From the NCBI RefSeq assembly GCF_007197555.1, contig NZ_CP041614.1, forward strand, positions 3,092,001 to 3,156,000: DNA of 64,000 bases, given 5' to 3'. This stretch comes from Shewanella psychropiezotolerans. Its GTDB lineage: Bacteria; Pseudomonadota; Gammaproteobacteria; Enterobacterales; Shewanellaceae. Within the stretch, counting starts at the first letter, position 1, and every line of letters begins with the position of its first letter. Below, one piece after another: positions 10,406-20,745 of this stretch. The position numbers and the translations under genes are program-made. The notes beneath the pieces are model-generated. The model ran no database searches. It saw only the letters and a program-made list of their open reading frames with translations, and was not told where the DNA came from.

Positions 10406-11098
10406 ATGTCAGAACGGGCTCCTGTTGTCACTATTGACGGCCCTAGCGGTGCGGGTAAAGGTACGATTAGCCAGTTGTTAGCCGGGCGTTTGGGCTGGAA
10501 CCTACTGGACAGTGGTGCGATTTATCGGGTTTTAGCCTTAGCCGCTATTCATCATAATGTTCAACTCGATAACGAAGAGTCTCTTACTTTACTTGCCGCG
10601 CACTTGGATGTGCAGTTCATTACCGGCAGTGAAACTCAAGGTATCAAGGTCGTACTCGAAGGCGAAGATGTCTCAACAGACATACGCAGCCAAGAGTGCT
10701 CTAATGCGGCCTCTATAGTCGCCGCATTTCCACGCGTTCGCGAGGCATTATTACGTCGTCAACGCGCCTTTAATACTGCACCAGGTCTCATTGCCGATGG
10801 TCGTGATATGGGCACGGTGGTTTTTCCTGGTTCACCCGCTAAAATTTATTTAACTGCATCGGCGGAAGAAAGGGCCCAGAGACGCTATAATCAGTTGCAG
10901 GACAAGGGCTTCGATGTTAATATCGACCGTCTTTTATCCGAGATTAAAGAGCGTGATGACCGCGATATGAATCGCAGTGTCGCCCCCTTAGTCCCGGCCG
11001 ATGATGCATTGGTCATAGATACTTCGGGTATCGGGATAGAAGATGTGCTCAATCTTGCATTGGCACACATAGAATCGAAATTACCGAACGTGAGTTAA
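10406..11098 (+). CDS. cmk: Cytidylate kinase
   Basis: A 230-residue CMP/dCMP kinase. The P-loop is [11 protein letters not shown] (residues ~10-20). [24 protein letters not shown] and [15 protein letters not shown] follow; all are typical of Cmk. The frame stays open 99 nt upstream, but ATG 10406 is chosen because GTGGAGAA at 10394-10401 is a good ribosome-binding site and the protein then aligns with E. coli Cmk. As in E. coli, cmk precedes rpsA and probably shares transcription with it. Confidence 0.96.
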   Translation: MSERAPVVTIDGPSGAGKGTISQLLAGRLGWNLLDSGAIYRVLALAAIHHNVQLDNEESLTLLAAHLDVQFITGSETQGIKVVLEGEDVSTDIRSQECSNAASIVAAFPRVREALLRRQRAFNTAPGLIADGRDMGTVVFPGSPAKIYLTASAEERAQRRYNQLQDKGFDVNIDRLLSEIKERDDRDMNRSVAPLVPADDALVIDTSGIGIEDVLNLALAHIESKLPNVS

Positions 11099-11153
11099 TT
11101 TTGACTGACGTTTAACCATTCGCAACATGGATGATGCGGATTATTATACTGAC

Positions 11154-11175
11154 TCCACGTCCAGGATGGGCCGTG
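11154..11175 (+). promoter_or_regulatory. rpsA leader hairpin
   Basis: CCACG and CGTGG can pair around an 11-12-nt loop about 25 nt upstream of the rpsA ATG. In E. coli the rpsA leader folds into hairpins that allow S1 autoregulation without a strong Shine-Dalgarno. The leader here also has only AAAGAAAG. Its role is inferred. Confidence 0.35.
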
Positions 11176-11200
11176 GTTTATTAAAGAAAGTAACTTAAAA

Positions 11201-12868
11201 ATGACTGAATCTTTTGCTGATCTATTTGAAGAATCCCTAGCAACTTTGGAGTTTCGTCCTGGTTCTATCGTAACAGGTGTTGTTGTACGCATCGAAAACG
11301 GTACTGTACTAGTTGACGCAGGTCTAAAATCTGAAAGCCCAATCCCAGCGGAAGAGTTCAAGAACGCTCAAGGCGAACTTGAAATCTCTGTTGGTGATAC
11401 TGTGCACGTTGCGCTTGACTCTGTTGAAGATGGCTTCGGTGAGACTCAACTGTCTCGCGAGAAAGCTAAGCGTCACGAAGCTTGGATTGTTCTAGAAAAA
11501 GCGTACGAAGATGCTGAAACTGTAATCGGTGTCATCAATGGTAAGGTTAAAGGCGGTTTCACTGTTGAATTAAACGGTATCCGTGCATTCCTACCAGGTT
11601 CTCTAGTTGACGTTCGCCCTGTTCGCGATACTGCTCACCTAGAAAACAAAGATCTAGAATTCAAAGTTATCAAGTTAGACCAGAAGCGCAACAACGTTGT
11701 TGTTTCTCGTCGTGCTGTTATCGAGTCTGAAAGCAGTGCAGAGCGTGATGCTCTTCTTGAGAACTTACAAGAAGGTCAAGCCATTAAGGGTATCGTTAAG
11801 AACCTTACTGACTACGGTGCATTCGTAGACCTTGGCGGTGTTGACGGTCTTCTACATATCACAGATATGGCTTGGAAGCGTGTTAAGCACCCATCTGAAA
11901 TCGTCAACGTTGGTGACGAAATCGACGTTAAAGTACTTAAGTATGATCGTGAGCGCACACGTGTTTCACTAGGTCTTAAGCAACTTGGCGAAGATCCATG
12001 GTTAGAAATCAGCAAGCGCTACCCAGAAAACACACGTTTGACTGGTCGCGTTACTAACCTAACTGACTACGGTTGTTTCGTTGAAATCGAAGAAGGCGTT
12101 GAAGGTCTTGTTCACGTTTCTGAAATGGATTGGACTAACAAGAACATCCACCCATCTAAGGTTGTTAACCTAGGTGATGAAGTTGAAGTTCTGGTTCTTG
12201 ACATCGATGAAGAGCGTCGTCGTATTTCTCTTGGCCTTAAGCAGTGTAAAGTTAACCCATGGGATGACTTCGCAGAGCGCTTTAACAAGGGTGATAAAGT
12301 TACTGGTAAGATCAAGTCAATCACTGACTTCGGTATCTTCATCGGTCTTGACGGCGGCATAGACGGTCTAGTTCATCTTTCTGACATTTCTTGGAACGGT
12401 ACAGGCGAAGAAGCCGTTGCTGATTACAAGAAAGGCGACGAAATCAACGCAGTAGTTCTTTCTGTTGACCCTGAGCGTGAGCGTATCAGCCTAGGCGTTA
12501 AGCAGACTGAAGACGATCCATTCAATGCTTATCTTGCTGATAAGAAGAAGGGTTCGGTTGTTAACGGTACAGTTATCGCTGTTGACGCTAAAGGCGTTAC
12601 AGTTGAACTAGCTGAAACTGTTGAAGGTTACCTACGTGTATCTGATATCTCTCGTGAGCGTATCGAAGATGCATCTACAGTTTATTCTGTAGGCGACGCT
12701 ATTGAATCTAAGTTCATGGGTGTTGACCGTAAGAACCGTACTATCAGCCTATCTATCCGTGCGAAAGATGAAGCTGAAGAGAAAGAAGCAATGGCTAGCT
12801 TGAACAAGCAAGAAGACGCTGTGATGAGCAGTGCTATGGCTGAAGCGTTCAAAGCGGCTCGTAAGTAA
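11201..12868 (+). CDS. rpsA: 30S ribosomal protein S1
   Basis: A 555-residue ribosomal protein that binds mRNA to the 30S subunit; E. coli S1 has 557 residues. Six S1/OB repeats start near residues 21, 105, 192, 277, 364 and 451. Repeated signatures include [19 protein letters not shown] and RISLGLKQ. The C-terminus ends in a Lys/Ala-rich tail. Codon use is strongly biased (for example GTT, CGT, AAC, GAA) compared with neighbours, as expected for a highly expressed gene. ihfB follows 72 nt downstream. Confidence 0.98.
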   Translation: MTESFADLFEESLATLEFRPGSIVTGVVVRIENGTVLVDAGLKSESPIPAEEFKNAQGELEISVGDTVHVALDSVEDGFGETQLSREKAKRHEAWIVLEKAYEDAETVIGVINGKVKGGFTVELNGIRAFLPGSLVDVRPVRDTAHLENKDLEFKVIKLDQKRNNVVVSRRAVIESESSAERDALLENLQEGQAIKGIVKNLTDYGAFVDLGGVDGLLHITDMAWKRVKHPSEIVNVGDEIDVKVLKYDRERTRVSLGLKQLGEDPWLEISKRYPENTRLTGRVTNLTDYGCFVEIEEGVEGLVHVSEMDWTNKNIHPSKVVNLGDEVEVLVLDIDEERRRISLGLKQCKVNPWDDFAERFNKGDKVTGKIKSITDFGIFIGLDGGIDGLVHLSDISWNGTGEEAVADYKKGDEINAVVLSVDPERERISLGVKQTEDDPFNAYLADKKKGSVVNGTVIAVDAKGVTVELAETVEGYLRVSDISRERIEDASTVYSVGDAIESKFMGVDRKNRTISLSIRAKDEAEEKEAMASLNKQEDAVMSSAMAEAFKAARK

Positions 12869-12940
12869 ATCGCCTGAAGTTCTGGGGTGCTTGCATCCCT
12901 GTTAGGTGACTGTGTTTGGCTTGAAAATAGAGGGTATAGG

Positions 12941-13228
12941 ATGACAAAATCCGAACTGATCGAAAAACTTGCCACTAGGCAGTCGCAGCTGTCGGCTAAA
13001 GAGGTAGAAAGTGCAATCAAAGAGATGTTAGAGCAAATGGCTCATACATTGGAAGGCGGAGATCGTATCGAGATCCGTGGCTTTGGTAGCTTTTCTCTTC
13101 ATTTCCGTGCGCCACGTACTGGTCGCAATCCTAAGACTGGAACATCAGTCGAATTGGATGGCAAGTATGTTCCGCATTTTAAGCCAGGCAAAGAACTGCG
13201 CGAACGTGTCGATGCGATCAACGCATAA
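12941..13228 (+). CDS. ihfB: Integration host factor subunit beta
   Basis: A 95-residue HU/IHF-family DNA-bending protein, partner of IHF-alpha. [10 protein letters not shown] opens the protein, [12 protein letters not shown] forms the beta core, and the DNA-clamping arm carries GRNPKTG with the intercalating Pro. ATG 12941 is chosen over the in-frame upstream ATG (12887) because AGAGGGTATAGG precedes it and the N-terminus matches the family. The order rpsA-ihfB-lapA-lapB is conserved in gammaproteobacteria. A terminator follows. Confidence 0.96.
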   Translation: MTKSELIEKLATRQSQLSAKEVESAIKEMLEQMAHTLEGGDRIEIRGFGSFSLHFRAPRTGRNPKTGTSVELDGKYVPHFKPGKELRERVDAINA

Positions 13229-13241
13229 ATGACATTGTTTT

Positions 13242-13267
13242 AAAAGCCTCCGAATGGAGGCTTTTTT
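13242..13267 (+). terminator. Intrinsic terminator after ihfB
   Basis: The stem AAAAGCCTCC (13242-13251), loop GAAT and GGAGGCTTTT end in a T run to 13267. Confidence 0.95.
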
Positions 13268-13350
13268 ATGCCTGAAATGAACTAAATCCTAGCTAGTTCA
13301 GTTAATATCTTAGATAATCAGTTGATTGAAATGGGTATATGGAGTGTATC

Positions 13351-13641
13351 GTGCGGTCATTTATCGTCACAGTGTTAGTAGCACTACTTTTCTTCTTTGC
13401 ATTAATCTTCGGTGCGCGTAACGAGCAGATGGTAACTATCAGTTATTTTGTTGCTCAGGGCGAATTCCGATTACCCCTAGTGCTGGCTTTTGTATTTCTG
13501 GCCGGTTTTATGATCAGCTGGGTATTTGCCATTTATCATATGACTAAACTCAAATTGGCGTTAAGAAATGCCAAAAAGAGATGCACCCAACTCGAATCTA
13601 GATTAGAAGGGATGACTCCCGCTCGGGACGTCGACGCCTAA
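13351..13641 (+). CDS. lapA: Lipopolysaccharide assembly protein LapA (DUF1049)
   Basis: A small inner-membrane protein with two transmembrane helices (about residues 4-20 and 38-59) and a cytosolic coiled-coil tail. It matches E. coli LapA in GARNEQMVTISYFVAQGEFRL. With LapB it helps control LpxC turnover and LPS synthesis. I choose GTG 13351 because GGAG at 13341-13344 lies 6 nt upstream; the alternative ATG 13339 would bury that site. lapB begins one base after its stop codon, so the pair is a tight operon. Confidence 0.88.
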   Translation: MRSFIVTVLVALLFFFALIFGARNEQMVTISYFVAQGEFRLPLVLAFVFLAGFMISWVFAIYHMTKLKLALRNAKKRCTQLESRLEGMTPARDVDA

Positions 13642-13642
13642 T

Positions 13643-14803
13643 ATGCAAGAGATCCTGTTTCTGTTGCTTCCAATTGCCGCCGGTTATGGCTGGTATATGG
13701 GACGGCGCAGTGTAAGGCATAATCAGAGTAGCCAAAGAAAACAGTTGAGTCGTGATTATTTCACGGGTCTTAATTTTCTCCTGTCCAATGAGTCAGACAA
13801 AGCCGTCGATCTGTTTATTACCATGTTGGATGTCGATGATGACACCATAGACACACATCTCTCTCTTGGCTCTCTATTTAGAAAGCGTGGAGAAGTCGAC
13901 CGCTCAATTCGTATCCATCAAAATTTAATTGCTAGACCCAGTCTCACCACTGAGCAGCGCGACATTGCCATGATGGAACTGGGTAAGGATTATCTCGCCG
14001 CAGGGTTTTATGATCGAGCCGAAGAGATATTCATTAATTTGGTGAAGCAAGACGATCACAGTGAAGATGCCGAAACCCATCTGATCGATATCTACCAGGT
14101 CACCAAAGATTGGCAAAAAGCCATCAATATCATCAAGAGCTTAAAACGAAAAAGACAGCAAAGCCTCAAGCACAATACGGCCCATTTTTATTGTGAACTG
14201 GCCAATGAACAGACTGACGTCGCCCCGCAGTTAAAACTGCTTCAGGCCGCGTTAAAACAAGACTCAGATTGTGGTCGGGCCTTACTCACTTTGGCGGAGA
14301 AGTATCTTGATTCAAATGAGTATGGCAAGTGCAAAGCACTGCTGGCTAAGTTACTCGACGCCGATATTGAGCTTTTCCCCGATGCGCTGTCGATTGCTCG
14401 TCAGGTATTCTATGACAGTCATGATCTTACCGGCTACAGCGACCTGCTTCGCCAAGCATTACAAAACGGGGCTGGTGCGAGCGTCGCCATCACCTTAGCG
14501 CAAAATATGATTGAACAAGGTGAGGCTCAAGAGGCGGAGCAGCTTGTTCTGGACGGATTATATCGTCACCCGACGATGAAAAGCTTCCAGCATCTGATGA
14601 AGATGCATGTACAGCAAGCCGAAGACGGACAAGCTAAAGAAAGTTTGACCATGTTGGAAAAACTGGTGGAGCAGCAGATCAGGTTCCGTCCCGGATACCG
14701 ATGCAGCGGATGTGGCTTTCCTTCACATCGGCTCTATTGGCATTGTCCATCCTGTAAAAGTTGGGGCAAGATCAAACGAATTCGCGGTTTAGATGGCGAG
14801 TAA
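13643..14803 (+). CDS. lapB: Lipopolysaccharide assembly protein LapB (YciM), TPR and rubredoxin-type zinc protein
   Basis: A 386-residue protein with one N-terminal membrane anchor (about residues 2-17), several TPR repeats, and a C-terminal rubredoxin-like metal site formed by CSGCG and CPSC. These features define LapB, an adaptor for FtsH-dependent degradation of LpxC. The typical DYFTGLNFLLS follows the anchor. It is translated directly after lapA. Length equals the family norm. Confidence 0.95.
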   Translation: MQEILFLLLPIAAGYGWYMGRRSVRHNQSSQRKQLSRDYFTGLNFLLSNESDKAVDLFITMLDVDDDTIDTHLSLGSLFRKRGEVDRSIRIHQNLIARPSLTTEQRDIAMMELGKDYLAAGFYDRAEEIFINLVKQDDHSEDAETHLIDIYQVTKDWQKAINIIKSLKRKRQQSLKHNTAHFYCELANEQTDVAPQLKLLQAALKQDSDCGRALLTLAEKYLDSNEYGKCKALLAKLLDADIELFPDALSIARQVFYDSHDLTGYSDLLRQALQNGAGASVAITLAQNMIEQGEAQEAEQLVLDGLYRHPTMKSFQHLMKMHVQQAEDGQAKESLTMLEKLVEQQIRFRPGYRCSGCGFPSHRLYWHCPSCKSWGKIKRIRGLDGE

Positions 14804-14957
14804 AACATGAACTCTCGCCCCCCATTTTGATGTTACTGGCGCTAGACTAGGTCTATGAGTTAACACGCTTAGAGTGAATCAACAGAACCGCCAAATATTT
14901 CTATCAGTCAGTAAATAAGATACTGATTGCGTATACCGCAAAGCAAATGGAGAAAAA

Positions 14958-15653
14958 ATGAGTAATAAGTCGATTTTAGTCGCCCTGGATTTTGATGATA
15001 AGCATGCTGCTTTGCAACTGGTCGATCAATTAGATCCTAGTATGTGCCGTCTCAAAGTGGGCAAGGAGATGTTTACTCTTTTTGGACCCGAATTTATCAA
15101 GGCGCTCCATGAACGTGATTTCGAGGTGTTCCTGGATCTTAAATTCCACGATATCCCTAATACCGTAGCCAAGGCCGTCACCGCCGCAGCCGAGCTAGGA
15201 GTGTGGATGACCAACGTCCATGCCAGCGGCGGTCTCGCCATGATGCAGGCGGCTAAGAAAGCGCTTGAACCGTTTGGCGATAAAGCACCCATGCTGATCG
15301 CCGTTACTGTACTAACCTCCATGAGTGATGAAGATCTTAAGCTTATCGGCATAGATGTCCCAGCGTTCGAGCATGTACAGCGTTTAGCCACTTTGACAAA
15401 ACAAGCGGGACTCGATGGTGTTGTTTGCTCTGCACATGAAGCACAAGTGCTAAAATCTAAGTTAGGTAAAGAATTTAAGCTGTGTACGCCGGGTATTCGT
15501 CCCGTTGGTGCCGATAAGGGCGATCAACACAGAGTTATGACGCCACCAGAAGCGATTGAAGCCGGTTCTGACTATTTAGTGATAGGAAGACCTATCACTA
15601 AAGCAGGGGATCCATTGGCCGCATTGAAGGCGATTCATGAGTCATTAAGCTAA
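14958..15653 (+). CDS. pyrF: Orotidine 5'-phosphate decarboxylase
   Basis: A 231-residue TIM-barrel enzyme that makes UMP in the last step of pyrimidine synthesis. The catalytic DxKxxD motif is [11 protein letters not shown], with Asp60, Lys62 and Asp65. LVIGRPIT near the C-terminus binds phosphate. The ribosome-binding site GGAG sits upstream of ATG 14958. The position after lapB is conserved. Confidence 0.97.
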   Translation: MSNKSILVALDFDDKHAALQLVDQLDPSMCRLKVGKEMFTLFGPEFIKALHERDFEVFLDLKFHDIPNTVAKAVTAAAELGVWMTNVHASGGLAMMQAAKKALEPFGDKAPMLIAVTVLTSMSDEDLKLIGIDVPAFEHVQRLATLTKQAGLDGVVCSAHEAQVLKSKLGKEFKLCTPGIRPVGADKGDQHRVMTPPEAIEAGSDYLVIGRPITKAGDPLAALKAIHESLS

Positions 15654-15712
15654 GTATATTTGAAACTAGAGTCATGGGTGTCTTCTAGCTTCATTTCAAT
15701 GAGGTAGTTGCT

Positions 15713-16527
15713 ATGTTTAATTATCAAGATAAAAATGTCGTTGTTGTGGGTGGCACCAGTGGCATTAACTTAGACATAGCGACCGCATTTGCTCTGGCAG
15801 GCGCCAATGTGGCGGTTGCCAGTCGCAGCGCCGAAAAGGTCAATGCCGCAGTTAAATTATTGCGTGAAACCAATCCCAATGGCACCCATATGGGGGCGAG
15901 TTTCGACGTACGAGACCTTGAAGGTCTCAAGGCTGGTTTCTCTCAGTTTAAAGTCCATTTTACTCAAATCGATGTCTTAGTCAGTGGCGCCGCCGGTAAC
16001 TTTCCGGCTCCCGCTGCCTTACTGAGTGAAAATGGCTTTAAGTCGGTGATGGACATAGATCTGCTGGGCAGCTTTCAGGTGCTTAAGCAAGCTTACCCTT
16101 TGATGACCAGACCAGGGGCTGTATCATTCAGATCTCGGCGCCCCAGGCATTTATCGCCATGCCCATGCAGGCACATGTGGGCGCGGCAAAGGCTGGCGTA
16201 GACATGTTGACTAAGAATCTGGCGTTGGAGTGGGGCTGTGAAGGGATCCGAATAAACTCAATCGTCCCGGGCCCCATCAGTGGTACTGAGGGCTTTAATC
16301 GATTAGCTCCCAGTGAAGAGTTACAAGCGCGTGTGGCTAAGAGCGTGCCTTTAAAGAGAAACGGCATAGGGCAAGATATTGCTAATGGCGCCTTATTCTT
16401 GGCATCTCCAATGGCCTCTTATATCACAGGTGTCGTACTGCCCATAGATGGCGGTTGGTCACTTGGCGGCGCATCTATGGCGATGGCTGAGTTGGCTCTG
16501 CTAGCGGCCAAACGGTCTAAAGAATGA
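15713..16527 (+). pseudogene. Short-chain dehydrogenase/reductase, frameshifted in a G run
   Basis: An SDR-family Rossmann oxidoreductase split by a one-base deletion. Frame 1 (from 15713) gives VVVVGGTSGIN, the NAD(P)-binding motif, and DVLVSGAAGNFPAP, and runs to LMTRPG. The protein then continues in another frame with [29 protein letters not shown] (active-site region; the usual Tyr-x3-Lys appears as His-x5-Lys) and [15 protein letters not shown] up to 16527. Adding one G to GGGG at 16115-16118 restores one ~271-residue protein related to 2,4-dienoyl-CoA-reductase-like SDRs. It is either a recent inactivation or a sequencing error. Confidence 0.85.
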
Positions 16528-16583
16528 GTTGAATTATCCAAGGTAATGAACTCAACAGAAATATTAATTACAGTGAGATACAG

Positions 16584-17126
16584 ATGGCAAATCCTTTTCA
16601 AGAGCAACTGCTCAAAGCTGGTCTAGTCAGCAAACAAAAAGTACAGAAAGCCAGGACTCAGAAACGACGTGACCGTAAGGCCAAGGTTGATGATGGCTCT
16701 GCGGATTTAAAACTGCAAATAGCAGCGCAGAAACAGGAGCAGGCGGCGAAAGATAAGGCATTAAATGAGCAAAAATTTGCTGCTGCAACCGAGCAAGGCT
16801 TGGTTCGAGGCCTAGTGACTGAATTCACTCGCCTAGCCATAAAGCTACCGCAAAGCGCTGAGATAAAGTTTAATTTCACCCACAATAATAAAATCTTCTC
16901 GATTTATGTGAATGATAAATTACAGACTCAACTGCTTAACGGACAACTGGGTATAGTACGTCATGAAGATACCAGTTACTTAGTGCCCCATAAACTCGCA
17001 GAGCGAGTCAATATGTTGGTGTCCGAGTGGTGTGGCTACTTGTGGGTGAAAGATGACAATAGCCAAGTCGTCTGCGACGACGATCCTTATGCAGATTACG
17101 TCATCCCAGATGATTTGATGTGGTAG
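16584..17126 (+). CDS. DUF2058 (YaiL-like) protein
   Basis: A 180-residue protein that opens with MANPFQEQLLKAGLVSKQKVQ and a Lys/Arg-rich helix (KARTQKRRDRKAKV), the hallmark of the DUF2058/YaiL family of nucleoid- or polynucleotide-associated proteins. A charged Gln/Ala/Lys coiled-coil stretch follows (residues ~40-68), then a compact C-terminal domain ending in an acidic patch. The biochemical role is unknown; nucleic-acid association is family knowledge, not shown here. Confidence 0.85.
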   Translation: MANPFQEQLLKAGLVSKQKVQKARTQKRRDRKAKVDDGSADLKLQIAAQKQEQAAKDKALNEQKFAAATEQGLVRGLVTEFTRLAIKLPQSAEIKFNFTHNNKIFSIYVNDKLQTQLLNGQLGIVRHEDTSYLVPHKLAERVNMLVSEWCGYLWVKDDNSQVVCDDDPYADYVIPDDLMW

Positions 17127-17353
17127 TAAACCAAGGGACTAGGTTCGAGTGCTTAGTCCCTAGTCCCTATCATCTTCGTCCTTAGATTTCCCATTCCCAG
17201 ATCCCTCGTTCCTAGTTTCTAGTCCCTTATCCTATACTTACCTCTTTAGCTGAACTCTCTTTTCCCTCAATTTATCCAAATATCTCTTTCTTTTCCTACG
17301 GTATCTGGTATAAATTAAAACAAGTGTTTAAATCCAACGTTTGAGAGTCGATA
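17127..17353. repeat. Degenerate short-repeat tract (CTAGTCCCT-like)
   Basis: About 17,130-17,230 repeats variants of TAGTCCCT and CCTAGTTTC (TTAGTCCCTAGTCCCTATC, CTCGTTCCTAGTTTCTAGTC). It is a low-complexity tract in the gap before the acyl-CoA dehydrogenase gene, not coding. Origin unknown. Confidence 0.6.
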
Positions 17354-19111
17354 ATGAATCCTTACCAAGCTCCGTTAGCCGAAATGAAATTCCTGTTAGA
17401 TAAGGTGTTTGATGCGCCTCAAACATGGGCATCTTTACCTGCCATTGCTGAAAATGTCGATATGGACACGGCGGTGGCGATAATGGATGAAGCAGAAAAG
17501 ATAAGTCGCGAATTACTCCATCCTATAAACCGTAGTGGTGATGAGCAAGGTGTGGTGCATCAAGATGATAAGGTGATCACACCTGATGGCTATAAAGAGG
17601 CTTACACCCAGTATGCCGAAGGCGGTTGGGTAGGCCTCTGTGGCGAGCCTGAGCTCGGTGGCATGGGTATGCCTAAAATGTTGGGCGTACTCGTCGATGA
17701 AATGGCCTACAGCGCCTGTAACGCGTTTACCTTATACGGCTCACTTACAGCTGGCGCGGCCTTATGTATCAATGCCCACGGTAGCGATGAGTTGAAACAA
17801 AAATACCTGCCTATGATGTACAGCGGTGAGTGGTCAGGCGCCATGGACATGACAGAGCCTCAAGCTGGCTCAGATCTTCGGGGCATCCGCACTAAGGCAG
17901 TGCCTTTAGATGATGGCAGTTACAGCATCACAGGCAGCAAAATATTTATCACAGGTGGCGATCATGATCTCACCGAAAATGTGATTCATCTGGTATTGGC
18001 TAAGCTGCCTGACTCCAACGGCATCTCACTCTTCTTAGTTCCAAAAATCAAGGTCGACGATTCTGGTGCCTTGGGTGATTCGAATAACGTCACCGTCGGT
18101 TCAATAGAGCATAAGATGGGGCTGAAGGCATCGTCGACCTGTGTGATGAATTATGATGATGCACAGGGTTATCTCATCGGTAAGGCTAATCGAGGTTTAG
18201 TTTGTATGTTCACCATGATGAACTACGAGCGTCTGGCGATTGGTATCCAAGGTCTGGGTACATCACAAGCGGCTTACCAAATGGCAGCCGATTACGCCAA
18301 AGAGCGTGTTCAAGGGGTAGCTGCAGGTGGATCACCGACTGGTGCGACTAGCGACCCTATCATAGTGCACGGCGATGTACGCCGTATGTTGCTCAACATT
18401 CGGGTGTTAACCGAAGCGGGCCGTGCCCTGTCTGTGCTCACTGGGCAGCAGTTGGATATTGCCAAATACGGAGAAGGTGAGGCTCAAGCTAAGGCGAGTC
18501 GATATGTTGGCCTGTTAACCCCGGTAGCTAAGGCATTTTTGAGCGATCGCGGCCTTGACGCTGCCATCACAGCTCAACAAGTATTTGGTGGTCATGGCTA
18601 TATCCGTGAAACGGGTATTGAGCAACTGGTACGTGACACTCGAATTGCACAAATCTATGAGGGGACCAATGGTATTCAGGCCATAGATTTTCTTGGCCGT
18701 AAGGTCACAGGGGATAATCTGGCTGCCTTAACTGAGTTTGTTAATGAGTGTACTGCCAAGCTATCGACCCTGAGTCATGCCGATGCAGCACACAAGGCTA
18801 AGGTGACTGAGCTGTTGCAACAGCTTATCTTAGTCGCATCTGAGATCAATGATAAGAAACTCGAAAAGCCTGCAGTTATCAATGCCTGCGCCGTCGATTT
18901 TCTCGATGCCTTTGGCCATGTCTTATATGGTTATTTCTGGCTATTGATGTCAGATGCCGCCGTGCCACACTCGGATAAAGAGTTCGCTGTTCAGAAACGC
19001 TACCTGAGTGATTTCTACATCAACAAGATGCTGCCTAAGGCCGAATATCATCTGGCTCAGGTGCGTGCCGGTGAAGCTACCATTATGGACATACCTGAAT
19101 CTTTGTTCTGA
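17354..19111 (+). CDS. Acyl-CoA dehydrogenase, DmdC-like long form
   Basis: A 585-residue FAD-dependent acyl-CoA dehydrogenase with the extra N- and C-terminal domains seen in 3-methylmercaptopropionyl-CoA dehydrogenases (DmdC) and relatives. MTEPQAGSDL and ITGGDHD lie in the middle domain. QVFGGHGYIRETGIEQ and RIAQIYEGTNGIQAIDF contain the FAD-binding and catalytic-Glu regions. Substrate range (methylmercaptopropionyl-CoA or fatty acyl-CoA) cannot be read from sequence. It is monocistronic, with a strong bidirectional terminator after it. Confidence 0.92.
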   Translation: MNPYQAPLAEMKFLLDKVFDAPQTWASLPAIAENVDMDTAVAIMDEAEKISRELLHPINRSGDEQGVVHQDDKVITPDGYKEAYTQYAEGGWVGLCGEPELGGMGMPKMLGVLVDEMAYSACNAFTLYGSLTAGAALCINAHGSDELKQKYLPMMYSGEWSGAMDMTEPQAGSDLRGIRTKAVPLDDGSYSITGSKIFITGGDHDLTENVIHLVLAKLPDSNGISLFLVPKIKVDDSGALGDSNNVTVGSIEHKMGLKASSTCVMNYDDAQGYLIGKANRGLVCMFTMMNYERLAIGIQGLGTSQAAYQMAADYAKERVQGVAAGGSPTGATSDPIIVHGDVRRMLLNIRVLTEAGRALSVLTGQQLDIAKYGEGEAQAKASRYVGLLTPVAKAFLSDRGLDAAITAQQVFGGHGYIRETGIEQLVRDTRIAQIYEGTNGIQAIDFLGRKVTGDNLAALTEFVNECTAKLSTLSHADAAHKAKVTELLQQLILVASEINDKKLEKPAVINACAVDFLDAFGHVLYGYFWLLMSDAAVPHSDKEFAVQKRYLSDFYINKMLPKAEYHLAQVRAGEATIMDIPESLF

Positions 19112-19136
19112 TCTAATACCAATTGATATAGCGCGT

Positions 19137-19175
19137 AAAAAAGCGAATACTCCTCAGTATTCGCTTTTTTGTTTT
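19137..19175. terminator. Strong bidirectional terminator
   Basis: A perfect 15-bp stem (AAAAAAGCGAATACT, loop CCTC, complement) spans 19137-19170, with T runs on both strands. It lies between the convergent acyl-CoA dehydrogenase and dacB genes. Confidence 0.95.
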
Positions 19176-19202
19176 GGGCCTTAATTTATGTGGCTTAAGC
19201 CA

Positions 19203-20663
19203 TCAATTTGCTGGACTCGAAGGGGTGAGGGCAGAGCCTGCTTGAGACTCTTGGGCTAACGTATTATCCATTAAAGAGTGTAGAAACAGTGCGCTGAAAG
19301 GCGCTCTTTGTTGTTTCTTCTCCAGGGGACTCTGACCGTTTTCTAAGATCACAAACAGGGTGTCACCTTGGGTTTCACTCCTGATAAAACCAGCAAGATT
19401 ATCCACTCCCTGCATAGATCCCGTTTTAGCCATGACATGCTTGAGCAGGGGCGGTTTATTAAAACTTGCCTTATATTTGAGTGTGCCGCTGACGCCTGCA
19501 ACCGGCAGTGAGTCTATGAGCTGGGCAAATCTTGAGTCGGTATAGATCAAATGTAATACCTGACTGAGCTGACGTGCACTGAGTAGGTTATATCTGGAGA
19601 GCCCTGAGCCATCGACAATCTGTGCATGGGTTAACACTATACCTTCACCACTGAGTACATCTTTAAGGGCTCGGCTGCCGTTACTGAAGTTGCCTGGTCC
19701 TTGATAGTTTTTTGTGCCTAGCTGTTTGAGTAAACTATCGGCAATCAGGTTATCGGACTTGATCAGCATGATCCCTAGTAAGTCGGGTAGAGGGGCGGAA
19801 TCATGGGCCGCAATTAAGCGAGCCTGGGTAGGTAGCTGGTGTTTAATCGATATGTGTCCCTTGAGTAGAATCTTACTGCTTTTGAGTATTTGCGACATAG
19901 ACTCTTGCATAAATAAGCCGGGATCTGTGATGGCAATGGCGAGTTTAATGGCTTGTGAGCCTGAATAGCAGCCGCTAAGGGAAAAATGATTGCCGGGTAA
20001 GCGTTGTAGATCTAATTGGCAAAATTTTTCGATGCCCGATTTATCAAACACTGAGGTGTTGGTGATGCTGATAGGGATATAGCCTGGAACCGATAATTGA
20101 CTCTGATTACTGGCCAGTTTTGGGGAGAGTTTTCCGTGAACACAGTTCCGGTTGAGTACAAAACTTGACACAGGCGCTGCATAACAGATCCCCAGATCAT
20201 CCCAAACCCAACCAGGTGCTTGTAACTGTTCATTGGCCTGACCGATTAAATAGAGGCTGCCTTCGATTCGATATAAGCCTTGCTCGGTAAGCTGTGAGAG
20301 CAGTGACCTGAGATCTTGGGTTTTCAATGTTGGATCGCCGCTGAAGCTGATGTAGACATCACCGGCAATCACGCCGTCCTTTATGGGAAATCTAGAGTAC
20401 ACACGAGTGCTGAATCTAAACTCGTTGCCCAGTGATGATGTGGCTGCTACCGCAGTCAGTAATTTCATGGTACTGGCGGGTAAGAGTAAGGTATCCGGGT
20501 TCTGCTCAAAGATGATGTTGCCGGTCACCAGGTTTGTAGCAATGATCGCCGTATGGGAATGAGGCGGCTTAATGATGGATAACAAATTATTAAAATAGTC
20601 ATCGCCTAGAACAGGGAGAGATAAACAGCTAAGCAGAAAACAGGCGTTAACGAGAGGTCTCAT
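19203..20663 (-). CDS. dacB: D-alanyl-D-alanine carboxypeptidase/endopeptidase (PBP4 family)
   Basis: A class C low-molecular-mass penicillin-binding protein of 486 residues from the chosen start. The active-site triad is complete: PASTMKLL (Ser64, Lys67), KSDN, and AKTGSMQG (KTG). An N-terminal hydrophobic stretch MRPLVNACFLLSCLSLPVLG acts as an export signal. It trims or cleaves peptidoglycan cross-links in the periplasm. The reading frame extends 13 codons further upstream (to 20702); I prefer 20663 because it places the signal peptide at the N-terminus, though both ribosome-binding sites are weak. Confidence 0.92.
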   Translation of the reverse strand: MRPLVNACFLLSCLSLPVLGDDYFNNLLSIIKPPHSHTAIIATNLVTGNIIFEQNPDTLLLPASTMKLLTAVAATSSLGNEFRFSTRVYSRFPIKDGVIAGDVYISFSGDPTLKTQDLRSLLSQLTEQGLYRIEGSLYLIGQANEQLQAPGWVWDDLGICYAAPVSSFVLNRNCVHGKLSPKLASNQSQLSVPGYIPISITNTSVFDKSGIEKFCQLDLQRLPGNHFSLSGCYSGSQAIKLAIAITDPGLFMQESMSQILKSSKILLKGHISIKHQLPTQARLIAAHDSAPLPDLLGIMLIKSDNLIADSLLKQLGTKNYQGPGNFSNGSRALKDVLSGEGIVLTHAQIVDGSGLSRYNLLSARQLSQVLHLIYTDSRFAQLIDSLPVAGVSGTLKYKASFNKPPLLKHVMAKTGSMQGVDNLAGFIRSETQGDTLFVILENGQSPLEKKQQRAPFSALFLHSLMDNTLAQESQAGSALTPSSPAN

Positions 20664-20745
20664 AAAATTCACATAGGTAAGTGACTTAGCAGTGATGAAC
20701 ATGGGTGACTAAGTCAATAAAGAGTACAGACTTATATCATAGCGG

